Notes under the pieces: generated by a model
What the model was told of the DNA's origin: nothing
What the model saw: only the letters and a program-made list of their open reading frames with translations
Database searches by the model: none
Position numbers and translations under genes: made by a program
Shown here: piece after piece, positions 38,901-44,569 of the stretch
How positions within the stretch are numbered: the stretch's first letter is position 1
How the letters are laid out: each line of letters begins with the position of its first letter
NCBI GenBank assembly: GCA_026936325.1
Contig: JAPTHN010000004.1
Location: 44,285,289-44,349,288 of the forward strand
Length of the DNA stretch: 64,000 bases
Reading direction: 5' to 3'
Origin: Platynereis dumerilii
Taxonomy: Eukaryota > Annelida > Polychaeta > Phyllodocida > Nereididae

Positions 38901-41900
38901 TGTACCTAAATTTAAAATAGCATAGCTAGCTGATTTTGGTGTGCACCCAAATGATTTTTCAAGTCTGCCAAAGGCAAGTTGATTGTGAAAGGATTTTTTC
39001 ACAGCCTTCAATATCTTACAGTACCAATTATAATGCCATAGTACGAAATAATTTAATAATAATAATATAGTATGATTTTATATAGCGCCCATTCCAGATA
39101 AATCTGCTCACCGGCGCTCAAATAGATTATGGTTTGGTATTATAAGTGTTTGGTGACAGTATTTTAAGCCAACATATCTTGAACAGATGTTGTGTGTGTA
39201 GAGTCATTTCAGTTATTGAATCCTGTCAAGTTAACCCTATCAATTCTAAATCCAAAGACAACTGCACGCCCACACCTTTAAAAAGGCCCAAAGACGGTTC
39301 AATTTTCAATTATCAATGAAGAAAATCAGCCAAAAATGCCAAGAAAGAATTCGTAAATGCATCGAAAACCTTTCTCAGAGACGAGCAGTCTTATTTAACC
39401 AGATGAGGACAAATGCAATGATCAAACAACTCGCTTAATTGAATTGAGGACAAAATCAATTCATATTCAACAGATGGTCCCCCTAATGAAGTCGAGGATC
39501 TTGCAGGTGTCTTCCAAATTAAAACAGAAAAATAATTCAAAGATTTTTTTAATGAAGCGAAATCAAAAGGAACATGGCCGCATTGGATGTGAATTGAATC
39601 AAATGCAAAGGGATGACGAAGAATCAGAAAGGATATTACTGGAAGTGCTTAAATAGGGTTTGAGAGCATTCTTTTAGAATTGGTGTTTGGTATGGTTAGA
39701 TTAGAATCAGATTGCATTTGGATATAATTGGAAGAGTCTGAATAGTTATTGGGTAGAATTGGAAGGGTTTGGATAGAGTCGGAAATGTGTGGAAAAACAT
39801 TCTGATAGAATTGGTACGATTAGATTAGAATCAGATGGCATTTGATATCATTGAATGTTAGAATAGGGTTTTAATGTGTTTGAATAGTATCGGTGTAGAA
39901 TTGGCAGGGTTTTGAAGGAATTAGAAATATTTTGCATAGAACTGAAAAGTGTTTGGATGGAATGAGAAGGGTTTGAAAACAATTTGCTAGAACTAGAAAG
40001 CATTCAACGAGATCAAATTGAATTTAAACACCATGGGAAAATTTTCACATAAAATATGAAAAACCCCTTAGAATGGCTTACATTGAATTGAAAAACCATC
40101 TGTTGTTGCCTTTTGTTCTTGTTGTTGTTTTTATTGTATTTGAATTCATTACTCTTTTTTAGTTTCAGGTGGTTTTGCACGTTCTTTGCATAAAGAATGA
40201 CATTTTATGCCTCACTAAAATAACTCATCAAATGTTTCCATAGCATTTTAGGTTTTCTAGGTTGTTATACACTGCCTCATTTGTGTTTACAAGTTTTTCT
40301 TATTCCCTTCGTAACCAATGAATAAGGAACCCTCTTAATTTTTTTGATTAATTAAGATGAATTGTTATCCCTGTTCAGGCAGATGTTCTTACAAGGACAA
40401 GTGCATAAAATGCACCTGAATTTAGCTGATTGATAACAAGTTGATGTGCTTCTCTCAGGCATGGTTTTCATCATGGTTGTATTATCCATTTTCACCGTTC
40501 AAAGAACTGATGAATCACATCTTCGAGATTATTTAACAAAGCATCTCCCACAACCCAAAATGTCTGCTAGATGTAGAATTGTAGGTAAGTAGGTTTCTTT
40601 ATGATAGATCTATGGCGCTGCCCGTCGTACTTGAGTGATCTTTTTTTGGAAAAGTTACAAATAACTAAAGACACCCGTCTCAACAAAATGGAAATCATGG
40701 AACGCATATTATTATAGTCCAGGAGCAAACCCCCAAAAAGATGCTTATTAACAACAAGTTTTTGGTCAACGACTGTTGTATTGACAACTTTAGGCTCGTT
40801 TCGAAGCTAAGAGTCTGAAGATTACATTTTTGATCGCTGGCGAGCTTGCATCAATCGCATACCATCACCAATCTAGCGTCCAAAGGGAAAACCTTGTAAG
40901 TCATATTTTGAGCCAAATTGAGTTAAGGTCACAATAGAATTTCTGACACATGTTTCTATATATTTATTAAGTTTAGATCTTCATGAAGTGGCCCGTTACC
41001 CCAGAATGACACTGGCAAATCCCAGTAAGTCCATCTCTTACTGAAAGGACTAGAACTTCAAAGTCATTTTTCTCAGAAACTCCAAAAAGCGACTTACTAG
41101 GCTTTCCCTTTGGACGCTAGTCGCTAGTGATATTATAACAAACGAGGGCCAAAGACTCTCAATTTTGGAGGTTGCCACTGTGACAAAGAGCAATATATCA
41201 TATAGTTACTGAGTTAGCTTAAATACTTTTGATTTGTGCAAATATGTAATTTTAAAAGAAACAGCGAGACTTACCATAATACATAGTGCTGAGGGTAGCC
41301 CCCATCATAGGCGGGTAACCAGGAGATTTTGGCTTTTGTGTCTGTTGCTTCTACAGTGACATTGTATGGAGCATGAGGGGTGGTCACTGAAAAGCAAATT
41401 TTACAATACAATTTTAGCAATTTCAAATTATGAAGTACAAATTTGTAAAACTGGCTCAATTATGCTGTTTTTAGCTAAGTACTCATAGCTTGGCTTATCC
41501 ATAGTTATCCATAACTATCCATTTCCATTTATTTGTATACACTGGAATCTCTTTACCCCATGTTTAATCAACAATAATTGGATAGCTATGGACAGCTATG
41601 GATAGCTGGGGATAGATAGGGATAGATGGGTATAGCTAAGTTTAAATTCATACAAATACGGATAGACAGCTTATGCTAGACTTTAAACAACAAGCCACAT
41701 TTAGAAATATGGAAGTGTAGATGAATAATATTTTGTGAGAGTAAAACCTATGAAGTACAAATTACTTATGTACAATAGTACCCTCATACTGTGTTTTCCT
41801 ATTCCGTCACTACACCAAGGGAATCAACCACAGATAAACTGAACATTGTTAAACCACATACTAAATAGGTCTGTCTCCATATGGGGATTACGACAGGTAT

Positions 41901-42570
41901 TATGGGCATGTGGCACTACGATAAGGGGTAGGGCAAATTTTTTCTTTTGGGAAGCCCACCAGCTGACATATTATCTGGGTTTGCAAATTAAATTAAATCC
42001 AGTGATCAGCAGTTAACAATAATCTAGTTGTTAACACATTATAATCCCCCAATCTACATGATTCTAACCAACAACACACTTTTCTGTTGAACTGCCATTT
42101 TGAGAACATAATCAATAGCTGACCAAAACAATCAAACATTCAACAAACACACTCATTAAGTCAGACTCCTTGGCTTGGTCAACAACACCAATCACCTTGT
42201 TGAAAGGCAAAGGGGATTCCAACAGAGCTACCATTGCTTGGAGATGCCACCTATACATAAATTCAGAACTACAAATGGAGACAGACCTATTGCAATGTCA
42301 ATTTGAAAAACAGATAGGAGCTACCACAATGTACAATATACCAGTGACAGTTGAGACTTTCCCTGAATATATCAATTTGTATGCACTTACATTCAATAAT
42401 ATTTGTATGCACTTACATTCAATAATAAGCAGTGTAGAGGTGATGACGCTGGTGACAACATTTTTGGCCACACATTCGTAAGTTCCGTGGTCCTCCTTGT
42501 CCAAGTTTACGATTGTCAAATTGCCACCACTTCGCTCCACTCTGTTTTTCGGAGGAAATGAATTGTCCGA
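890..42570 (-). CDS. tutl: Turtle/IGSF9-like adhesion receptor, 3' part of gene (12 exons)
   Basis: Partial multi-exon gene; exons are listed separately. Joined, they give 3,255 nt (1,084 residues plus stop) with matching phase at all eleven junctions. Domain order is the second half of an Ig domain (residues 1-52), FN3 (about 53-147), acidic tyrosine-rich linker (148-217), FN3 (218-310), one transmembrane helix (about 323-344), and a Ser/Asn/Pro/Tyr-rich tail to 1084. The order Ig-FN3-FN3-TM-long tail and the motifs PHAPYNVTVEA, DGGYPQHY and YRTVGQWVPL fit the turtle/IGSF9 family (five Ig and two FN3 domains), which acts in neurite branching, axon tiling and synaptic adhesion. Upstream Ig exons and the signal peptide are absent and presumably lie beyond the right edge. 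Family assignment is confident; IGSF9 versus IGSF9B orthology cannot be decided. Confidence 0.9.
2925..3640. repeat. Diverged ~126-bp satellite containing the terminal-exon acceptor
   Basis: The phrase GCACTGAACTGCAATCAAA recurs in degenerate form at about 2926, 3050, 3179 and 3431, spaced 124, 129 and 2 x 126 bp, with TTAATTGCAGTT(C/T)AGTGCAATA between. The first unit overlaps the start of the terminal coding exon, and its reverse strand contains the used acceptor and the first nine coding bases. Confidence 0.75.
3641..7834. other. Intron and flank between terminal exons
   Basis: AT-rich sequence with many poly-A and poly-T runs. No exon, RNA gene or complete element was recognised. It probably holds the 3' UTR of the short isoform in its right part, but no nearby AATAAA on the minus strand was identified. 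Confidence 0.5.
7835..7980 (-). CDS. tutl: Alternative terminal exon: polyproline short tail ending ETPI
   Basis: Not an obvious open frame (47 codons plus stop) but well formed. The acceptor is cttattaacgttacgctgcag, the exon is entered in phase 1, and TAG ends it. It reads GQTCIVADAESLPVAVSMDN, HLTQ, then PPPPPPPLPPP, then NSNKKKKVKETPI. Spliced from the 13.48-kb exon (phase 1 out), it gives a 436-residue partial protein with a tail of about 90 residues instead of about 740. PPLP and polyproline motifs bind WW, SH3, EVH1 or profilin domains; the C-terminal T-P-I fits a class I PDZ ligand. Alternative short and long tails are known in the turtle family. The polyproline run is a GGA-type repeat on the plus strand, which is the main reason for caution. 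Confidence 0.68.
8035..8415. repeat. Degenerate ~40-50-bp minisatellite centred on CCTTGTCAAGGT
   Basis: CCTTGTCAAGGT(C/T)(A/T)AA recurs about nine times (near 8042, 8087, 8120, 8158, 8190, 8224, 8303, 8349, 8395) with variable spacing. Each core is a near palindrome. Two copies contain TCAAGGTCA, the consensus extended half-site for FTZ-F1/NR5A and ERR monomers. It lies directly upstream (in gene sense) of the alternative terminal exon. Confidence 0.6.
8895..9876. mobile_element. Foldback DNA element, ~1 kb, TA target site
   Basis: Almost the whole element is one long inverted repeat with its centre near 9385. Outer ends are TAGCGGGGCAG and CTGCCCCGCTA; matching inner arms include TGCATTTATACATAGAAGCA/TGCTTCTATGTATAAATGCA, AAAATGGCGG/CCGCCATTTT and GAATTCCTTGTAA/TTACAAGGAATTC. 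Arms are about 490 bp each. A TA lies at both ends. No coding sequence is seen. Arms have diverged by scattered substitutions and small gaps, so it is not recent. Confidence 0.8.
9877..12589. other. Intron, no recognised feature
   Basis: Very AT-rich intronic sequence with homopolymer runs and a short AT dinucleotide stretch near 10450. No splice-bounded exon, repeat array or RNA gene could be supported. Confidence 0.5.
12590..12635 (-). CDS. tutl: Exon: short cytoplasmic exon leading to the long tail
   Basis: Phase 1 in, phase 2 out, 46 nt. Acceptor ccaattttattttctcag, donor AATAAAAA/gtaagt. It encodes GNVKYFGPKQVEANK plus a split Asn. It is the only exon that converts phase 1 to phase 2 and so is needed to read the large terminal exon in frame. 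The alternative terminal exon at 7.8-8.0 kb takes phase 1 directly and bypasses this one. Confidence 0.78.
13482..13568 (-). CDS. tutl: Exon: juxtamembrane cytoplasmic segment
   Basis: Found by reading splice sites: 87 nt, phase 1 in and out. The acceptor is ttggccccatgcag and the donor GGTGGAG/gtacgt. It encodes RRRQYDGVSIDWSYAETDQ, then IEPLSSDGG, joining the transmembrane exon to the exon at 12.6 kb in frame. It is clearly more GC-rich than its surroundings. The Tyr residues and the IEPLSS segment are possible phosphorylation sites (inference). It could be a cassette exon. The reverse strand carries an unrelated 66-codon open frame that is almost certainly a shadow. Confidence 0.75.
15440..15586 (-). 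CDS. tutl: Exon: transmembrane helix and stop-transfer
   Basis: Phase 1 in and out, 147 nt. Acceptor attttctatttcag, donor ATATG/gtatgt. It encodes DPLKGEGMSNAMIGGVVGGL, then IFLFIAVILAVMAIKFFSKR and RQQERAARY. An uncharged stretch of about 22 residues is followed by a basic cluster (K-F-F-S-K-R-R), giving type I topology with the C-terminus in the cytosol. The GGVVGG motif could support helix packing. Being symmetric, the exon could be skipped to give a soluble form, but no evidence shows this. Confidence 0.93.
15756..15945 (-). CDS. tutl: Exon: second half of FN3 domain 2
   Basis: Phase 0 in, phase 1 out, 190 nt. Acceptor cattttccaccag, donor TGTAG/gtaagt. It encodes VPVQYYKVMYRTVGQWVPLA, EKVVETWFKWPTVSRGAQYL and FQVYSFGNGSEGAPSKIITH. 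The YKV-x-YR-x-VGQW C-strand and the GA-x-Y-x-F-x-VYSF F strand are close to those of turtle/IGSF9. The membrane segment begins after about 20 further residues. Confidence 0.93.
16289..16377 (-). CDS. tutl: Exon: first half of FN3 domain 2
   Basis: Phase 1 in, phase 0 out, 89 nt. Acceptor gcttatattcag, donor ACAACG/gtaaga. It encodes VLPAPPRNVSVRKEDEGLLI, then TWLPPLNTT. P-P-R-N-V-x-V followed by I-T-W-L-P-P is the standard start and B strand of a fibronectin type III domain. Confidence 0.92.
16793..16864 (-). CDS. tutl: Exon: third linker exon before FN3 domain 2
   Basis: Phase 1 in and out, 72 nt (24 codons). Acceptor gatctgttttcag, donor GAAAC/gtaggt. It encodes GYDDVGTILPIPGSTHRPNH, then YDEK. 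It continues the acidic Tyr theme and then becomes Pro-rich. Like its two neighbours it is a symmetric cassette, so the whole linker (70 residues) can be shortened in units of 11, 35 and 24. Confidence 0.82.
17030..17910. repeat. Degenerate ~45-50-bp minisatellite, interrupted by a hAT-like element
   Basis: Variants of TTGAGCTTTTGGGTGTTTA(G)AAAGTTCAT recur roughly every 45-50 bp on both sides of 17423-17783 (for example near 17118, 17162, 17206, 17243, 17282, 17330, 17405, 17805, 17848, 17887). Divergence between units is high. Confidence 0.65.
17423..17783. mobile_element. Non-autonomous hAT-like element with 8-bp target duplication
   Basis: Ends are CAGGGCTTTGGAGTC and GACTCCAAAGCCCTG, a perfect 15-bp inverted repeat. 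The element is flanked by a perfect 8-bp duplication, GTTTGTAT (17415-17422 and 17784-17791), diagnostic of hAT-type insertion. Subterminal GACTCCGACTC repeats occur at both ends. No transposase is encoded in its 361 bp. Confidence 0.9.
18000..19846. other. Intron, mostly featureless
   Basis: AT-rich intron. A short GAGTGAGTGAGATTGTGTTTTACGCC segment near 19016 resembles the ends of interspersed repeats common in marine invertebrates, but no element boundaries could be set. Nothing else was recognised. Confidence 0.4.
19847..19951 (-). CDS. tutl: Exon: acidic tyrosine-rich extracellular linker
   Basis: Phase 1 in and out, 105 nt (35 codons). Acceptor ttatgtctttcag, donor CTGATG/gtaatt (weaker). 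It reads IKDPSDPDPYGYDDEYYYDE, then DDINEDGDYTYYPD. Of 35 residues, over a third are Asp or Glu and about a quarter are Tyr. It follows the FN3 domain and precedes the membrane helix, so it faces outside the cell. Tyrosines flanked by acidic residues are the usual substrate of tyrosylprotein sulfotransferase, so sulfation is plausible but inferred. Confidence 0.82.
20722..20770 (-). other. Candidate unplaced exon (YVDPDIVTKLERGYDLG)
   Basis: A strong acceptor, ccttttttccctcaacag, is followed by 49 nt reading YVDPDIVTKLERGYDLG in phase 0. The donor would be CTTG/gtcaga, which is poor, and phase 0 entry does not match the neighbouring phase 1 linker exons unless another exon is included. A phase 1-to-0 candidate, FPCTNWIIVQ after cctcatttttag, lies near 21050. 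This could be a rare alternative linker exon pair, a decayed exon or chance. Confidence 0.25.
22311..22525. repeat. Short degenerate TGGACATAA repeats
   Basis: TGGACATAA or close variants recur about eight times, tightest at 22480-22530, just 3' (gene sense) of the 33-nt microexon. Low-complexity expansion; no function suggested. Confidence 0.45.
22562..22594 (-). CDS. tutl: Exon: 33-nt microexon of the inter-FN3 linker
   Basis: Phase 1 in and out, so it can be skipped without changing frame. It is flanked by ttttttttacctcag and TATG/gtaagtg, both strong sites. It encodes ELRPQYNGYSY with a split Gly at the junction. There is no domain match; it is a Tyr-rich piece of the extracellular linker between the two FN3 domains. 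Confidence rests on splice sites, phase agreement and composition shared with the next exon. Confidence 0.75.
23140..23280. repeat. ~22-bp tandem repeat, about six copies
   Basis: Units of the form ATAATTGCACTTGATTTGCAT are arranged head to tail. It is one of several regions in the window rich in the word AATTGCA, which is also abundant in the 126-bp satellite at 3 kb. Confidence 0.7.
25481..25656 (-). CDS. tutl: Exon: second half of FN3 domain 1
   Basis: Phase 2 in, phase 1 out, 176 nt. Acceptor tttatttcag, donor TTTAG/gtaggt. The split Trp codon at the junction gives LWYRMQGTGSEEW; it continues LTLRVPEEATSITLYELQPG, then KTYQFCILSRNRLGDGLFS. The L-x-P-G-x-x-Y-x-F E-F strand signature and the R-N-x-x-G-D-G-x-x-S G-strand region are standard FN3. 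With the preceding exon this gives one complete domain of about 95 residues. Confidence 0.92.
26094..26381. repeat. Interspersed repeat copy A (~285 bp)
   Basis: Highly similar to 27373-27651 in the same orientation. Shared landmarks include GACACTTGAGCCAGTCCCAT, TTTCTGGCTTGGCCGTCTTT, a doubled TATTGTCTGC and GTTATGTAAATTGAT. Similarity is high through about 250 bp and then decays. No terminal inverted repeat or coding frame is visible. Confidence 0.8.
26711..27154. mobile_element. Inverted-repeat element (MITE), 444 bp
   Basis: Ends TGTGACCTGCTCCACCAAAA... and its reverse complement at 27154, about 30 bp with one mismatch, extending through TG(A/G)GTTCAAAGT. The interior contains TTAGCTAAAGT repeats and no coding frame. 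No clear target duplication was seen, so the superfamily is undecided. Confidence 0.8.
27373..27651. repeat. Interspersed repeat copy B (~280 bp)
   Basis: Direct-orientation partner of 26094-26381, 1.28 kb away, with roughly 10 percent visible differences. The two may be independent insertions of one family or a local duplication; the segment between them holds a separate inverted-repeat element. Confidence 0.8.
27765..27933. mobile_element. pogo/Tigger-like MITE, older copy
   Basis: Starts CAGTGGT after a TA and ends GCAGGGACCAC before a TA. The body (CTCGCACTAAGTAGT, TTTTGCACCC, GACCGCAGAAGCGG) is the reverse orientation of the better-kept copy at 53292-53471. The left terminal repeat is badly eroded. 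Confidence 0.7.
28540..28735 (-). mobile_element. tRNA-derived SINE
   Basis: On the minus strand a pol III A box (TAGCCCTGTGGTTAAGAG, about 28722-28705) and B box (GGTTCAATTCC, about 28663-28653) lie about 55 nt apart in a tRNA-like context (AGGTTCAATTCCCAGGAGG). This is followed by an unrelated tail with GAGGGAAACCAC and an inverted ATTGACAG-type segment. The arms do not fold into an intact tRNA, so it is a SINE rather than a tRNA gene. Confidence 0.65.
28795..29120. repeat. ~33-bp minisatellite, about nine units
   Basis: Units of TGCTGGATTTAATCAAAATATAAGGT-type sequence recur head to tail, with 10-20 percent divergence. It begins about 60 bp beyond the SINE head and ends at TTGCTTGGTTTCG. 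Confidence 0.8.
29690..29980 (+). repeat. Degenerate CTAT/CCAT-rich low-complexity tract
   Basis: Imperfect TCTATCTATC and TCCATC words over about 290 bp, giving spurious open frames. No other feature is seen. Confidence 0.5.
30163..30209. promoter_or_regulatory. CRE/E-box palindrome
   Basis: A perfect 17-bp inverted repeat: CACGTGCCATGACGTCA at 30163-30179 and its reverse complement at 30193-30209, separated by 13 nt. Each arm holds an E-box (CACGTG) and a full CRE (TGACGTCA). Six ACGT cores occur within about 55 bp. Within 70 bp rightward, GAAATGGCCA appears twice, resembling YY1 sites, with a GCGGAAAT ETS-like word. It looks like a bHLH-ZIP/CREB-bound promoter or enhancer inside the 15.6-kb intron. 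An alternative is the hairpin interior of a transposon. Confidence 0.55.
31209..31397. mobile_element. Near-perfect hairpin element, 189 bp
   Basis: Two arms of about 90 bp are almost exact reverse complements, from CACTCTAAAAAAT to ATTTTTTAGAGTG, with a short ATTTTTTTAATAAT-type loop. CACTCTAAAAAAT ends are typical of foldback MITEs in animals. The near identity of the arms implies a recent insertion or gene conversion. No clear target duplication was found. Confidence 0.85.
31570..31690. repeat. GATA microsatellite
   Basis: Imperfect (GATA)n with AGATATGGAT interruptions over about 120 bp. On the reverse strand it yields a spurious YIYLYTCIYPSI-type open frame. Confidence 0.9.
31841..32263. 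mobile_element. Poly-G/poly-C-ended hAT-like MITE with 8-bp target duplication
   Basis: Ends CCCGGGGGGGGGGCACTC and GAGTACCCC...CCCGGG form inverted repeats. A perfect 8-bp duplication ATAAAACC flanks it (31833-31840 and 32264-32271). Internally, ACCTGACCATAGGGTA-type phrases occur three times. No coding capacity in 423 bp. Confidence 0.88.
32480..32565. repeat. TATC microsatellite
   Basis: (ATCT)n with interruptions, longest pure run at about 32528-32552. Confidence 0.85.
32951..33405 (-). mobile_element. tRNA-derived SINE, split by a nested MITE
   Basis: On the minus strand the head near 33395 reads GTGGTAGCTCAGTTGGTA (A box) with GGGTTTGATTTTTAC (decayed B box) about 50 nt on. The body and tail match other copies in the window: GGACAGGAG(G)AGGACA, CAAAGGATGATT(G)A, CGACCAACAT and GGGGCTTTATGT. 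The body motifs appear twice, suggesting a dimer or a duplication. A 155-bp MITE is inserted at 33017-33171. Confidence 0.65.
33017..33171. mobile_element. GGATCC-ended MITE nested in a SINE
   Basis: Inverted ends AGGTGGATCCAGG and its imperfect reverse complement CCTGGATCCGCCCT, with CGCCCCC and poly-C tracts inside. It interrupts the SINE body: sequence on each side continues the consensus seen at 46.8 kb. Target duplication is short or lost. Confidence 0.7.
33411..36735. other. Intron, no recognised gene
   Basis: AT-rich intron. A loose TGTAAAGGACCAACTCTAAATG-like motif recurs between 34900 and 35240. No coding exon or complete element was identified. Confidence 0.45.
36736..36817. repeat. 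41-bp tandem duplication
   Basis: Two adjacent copies (36736-36776 and 36777-36817) differ at one base (CGG/CAG), so the duplication is recent. Confidence 0.92.
37855..37975. repeat. Degenerate GAATGTC(C/T) short-period repeat
   Basis: GAATGTC, GAATGTT and GAATGCC words recur every 10-20 bp. Low complexity, no function suggested. Confidence 0.5.
38210..38310. repeat. ~12-bp TAAACAACTAG repeat
   Basis: GTAAACAAGTAG, GTAAACAACTGA, ATAAACAACTAG and inverted AAGTTGTTT words are packed in about 90 bp. Confidence 0.5.
39060..39135. repeat. Interspersed repeat fragment (TATATAGCGCCCATTCCAG family)
   Basis: ATTCCAGATAAATCTGCTCACC here matches a second copy at about 60306-60330 with one substitution; the flanking GCGCC and GCGCT words also recur. 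Probably the conserved end of a dispersed element. Confidence 0.55.
39640..40010. repeat. Highly degenerate ~20-bp AGAATTGGAAGGGTTTGGAT repeat
   Basis: About fifteen imperfect units over 370 bp on the plus strand. Two longer duplicated blocks (GATTAGATTAGAATCAGAT with flanks) lie about 130 bp apart, suggesting a higher-order step. Confidence 0.55.
40873..41120. mobile_element. Inverted-repeat element of ~250 bp, 1st FN3 intron edge
   Basis: CTAGCGTCCAAAGGGAAA at 40873 pairs with its reverse complement ending at 41120, and the match continues through GTAAGTC on the inner side (30-bp arms, three or four mismatches). Partial matching continues outward (GAGTCT...). Ends 155 bp from the splice donor of the FN3 exon at 41275. 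Confidence 0.6.
41275..41386 (-). CDS. tutl: Exon: first half of FN3 domain 1
   Basis: Phase 1 in, phase 2 out, 112 nt. Acceptor ttgcttttcag, donor TTATG/gtaagt. It encodes TTPHAPYNVTVEATDTKAKI, then SWLPAYDGGYPQHYVLW: the A to C strands of a fibronectin type III domain with the conserved B-strand Trp (ISWLP). The PHAPYNV start directly after an Ig domain and the W-x-P-x-x-DGGY motif are typical of turtle/IGSF9 proteins. A 15.6-kb intron follows, the largest seen in the window. Confidence 0.92.
41485..41665. repeat. TATCCATAG/CTATGGATA inverted low-complexity block
   Basis: ATCCATAGTTATCCATAACTATCC on the left faces GATAGCTATGGACAGCTATGGATAGC on the right, separated by about 60 bp. It may fold into a loose hairpin within the 1-kb intron between the Ig and FN3 exons. 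Confidence 0.45.
42376..42427 (-). repeat. 26-bp perfect tandem duplication over a splice donor
   Basis: Copies 42376-42401 and 42402-42427 are identical. In gene sense each contains ATTGAAT/gtaagt. The exon-proximal copy carries the donor used in the model (phase 1); the second lies 26 nt on and would shift frame. Perfect identity implies a recent slip. Confidence 0.95.
42417..42570 (-). CDS. tutl: Exon: C-terminal half of the membrane-proximal Ig domain
   Basis: Phase 0 in, phase 1 out, 154 nt. The acceptor is tatattttcag and the donor GAAT/gtaagt. It reads SDNSFPPKNRVERSGGNLTI, then the Ig F-strand signature DKEDHGTYECVAKN (D-x-G-x-Y-x-C) and the G strand STLLIIE. The N-terminal half of the domain, with the first Cys and the Trp, must come from an upstream exon ending in phase 0. 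None was found to the right in this window. The donor lies in a 26-bp tandem duplication, so a second identical donor follows 26 nt into the intron. Confidence 0.9.
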
Positions 42571-43139
42571 CTGAAAATATAAAGAGAAATTGATAAGTTA
42601 AATATACCAAAAGCGCTTGTGGGAAAACTTTAAAATAACTATTTTTTATTTCAAAAGATGGTGTATTTTCATAATAGACAGACAAAAAGTGAAACATGTC
42701 ATATACATGAAGTCTGTCACTTGTCATCGAGTCTGTCATTGTACAACCTATGCTTCTGTCAAGCAATCTGTTCAAAGAATTTGTCACTGATTATTTCACT
42801 ATGTCACAGAAGATGTCAAAAGTCACAGATCATAAGCGCATTATGTACAGCATATATATTTGACAATATAACTTATATGTAAAACAATGTATACATGTGT
42901 ACATGTAAAGCAGTGCCAGATCTTGACAAAACTAGCCTTATTTTGATAAACTCTATTGTAGTCGACTTAAAAACAAAGAAACGTAATGTATCAGAAATTC
43001 TCCATTATTTCAAAATAAAATATATAGCCAAAGTTAATACAAAAAATCAACTTGTGTTTACTAGAACATCATCTTATATCGTCAAAGCAAATTATGCAAT
43101 CTTGACAACGTAACATTGTCGTAACAACATATTTCGCCA

Positions 43140-43205
43140 CATGACAACAGCACATGACAACATCATCTGCCACATCATCTGCCACATCATCTGCCACATC
43201 ATTGG
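43140..43205. repeat. 15-bp ACATCATCTGCC tandem repeat
   Basis: About four units of ACATCATCTGCCACATC-type sequence in a row, near identical. Confidence 0.85.
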
Positions 43206-43469
43206 CACATTATTTCGAGTAGCGGTGTGGACATTTGTCCTTAACGGTAGTTGTTAACATTCGTCAAGCATTGTGGGTAGGATTTCTGCCTCATGTTGTC
43301 AGCTGTTGCTTCTGAGATTGGAAGCGAAACATGATCTTGACAAAGAGGCCATTCCGTTGCCATGGAAATCATGTTATCTATCAGCCAATGAGCTTTGCAG
43401 CAAGCTCCCAACAAGCTGCGGAGCGAGCTCTGTGAGTTTCGGAGCAAGCTTACGCCAGGGTGTCGAGTA

Positions 43470-44065
43470 GCGTGGCAATGTTCCACTCACGTCCGGGTTC
43501 CAGATTTCCAGAGATAGATGCCCAAAAAGGCAAAATGGAGTCGAATTGAAGAAAACAGTAATATTCAGCTGCCAGGCCAGTAAAGTGATTCTAATCACTC
43601 ACATGCAAAATGTCAGAGAGTGATACTTGAGCCATGTACGTTTAGCAGCAGGGCAATGTTTGACTCAGATCCGCAGAGTCTCCAGAAAGGTACAGGAATT
43701 AAGAGGGAATTTATTCATTCATACAAATATGAGGTATTGTTTGACTAATTCTTATCCAAAATGGTAGGTGGTGCGACTTGAGCTAGCCATGTTAAGTTGT
43801 AGGGCAGTGTTTGAGTCATGCCCAAATATTTTCAGAGAATGATATAGACATTGAGAGGAATTGGGAGGGAAATCTATCCATTCCTACAGACAGAGGATAT
43901 TCTTGACACTAATGACATGCATCCAAAATGACAAACAGTGACACATGAGCATGTTTGTCAAGTAGTTGGGCAACACTTGTCTCACGTCTGCAGATTTTCA
44001 GATATTGATACCCGAAAAGGCAAAATCGAGGGAAGAATAGGAGTAAATCACACACCTTTGAGGTA
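43470..44065. repeat. Diverged satellite, ~160-bp unit, four copies
   Basis: Units begin near 43470, 43640, 43795 and 43955 with GTAG..GGGCAATGTTTGACTCA, followed by CAGATTTTCAGAGA and AAAGGCAAAAT(G/C)GAGGGAA. Outer units 1 and 4 share AAAAAGGCAAAAT best; inner units are the most divergent. Confidence 0.7.
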
Positions 44066-44569
44066 TCCTAAGCATCAAATTCAGGGAACCAGATTATAGC
44101 TTAAGGTAACACTGATTGATGTTAAGGAAGTGCTAAAAATCTGTCACCATGGAGATCTTTCAACAAAACAACCATGTGTTAGGTTGCCTGTATATGTGAC
44201 CAAAATACAGCAGAAATGAGACTGACCGATGTGTCAACCCAGAGGGCACATTTACTTTATGAGTTTATGATGTTTCATGACATGTTTTCGCTTTTCATCA
44301 TTTTGAACATTATCCATTATATTGTGTACTCCCTCTCTCTCTCTCTCCAAATATTGGTTATGCTGTAACAGGAATTGTACAAACTCACTTCCAAATCCCA
44401 CATGACAAAAAATGTTTCATTCTTTGTATCAAATTATGACCAGTATAGCTTTCATCATTGTTATCGTTATTCTACGTACTCTGTTCTTTCATTCCATAGC
44501 AGCATTAATACTTTTTCCTATTTCTTGTCATTTCTTCGTCAGGTAAGCAGTTGCCATTCTAAGGAGGCT

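Noticed and set aside
43493-43598. Possible upstream Ig exon (LNITVFFNSTPFCLFG...) with good acceptor and donor ending in phase 0
   Set aside because: Phase fits, but the peptide lacks an Ig B-strand Cys and C-strand Trp pattern and the segment is one unit of a satellite array.
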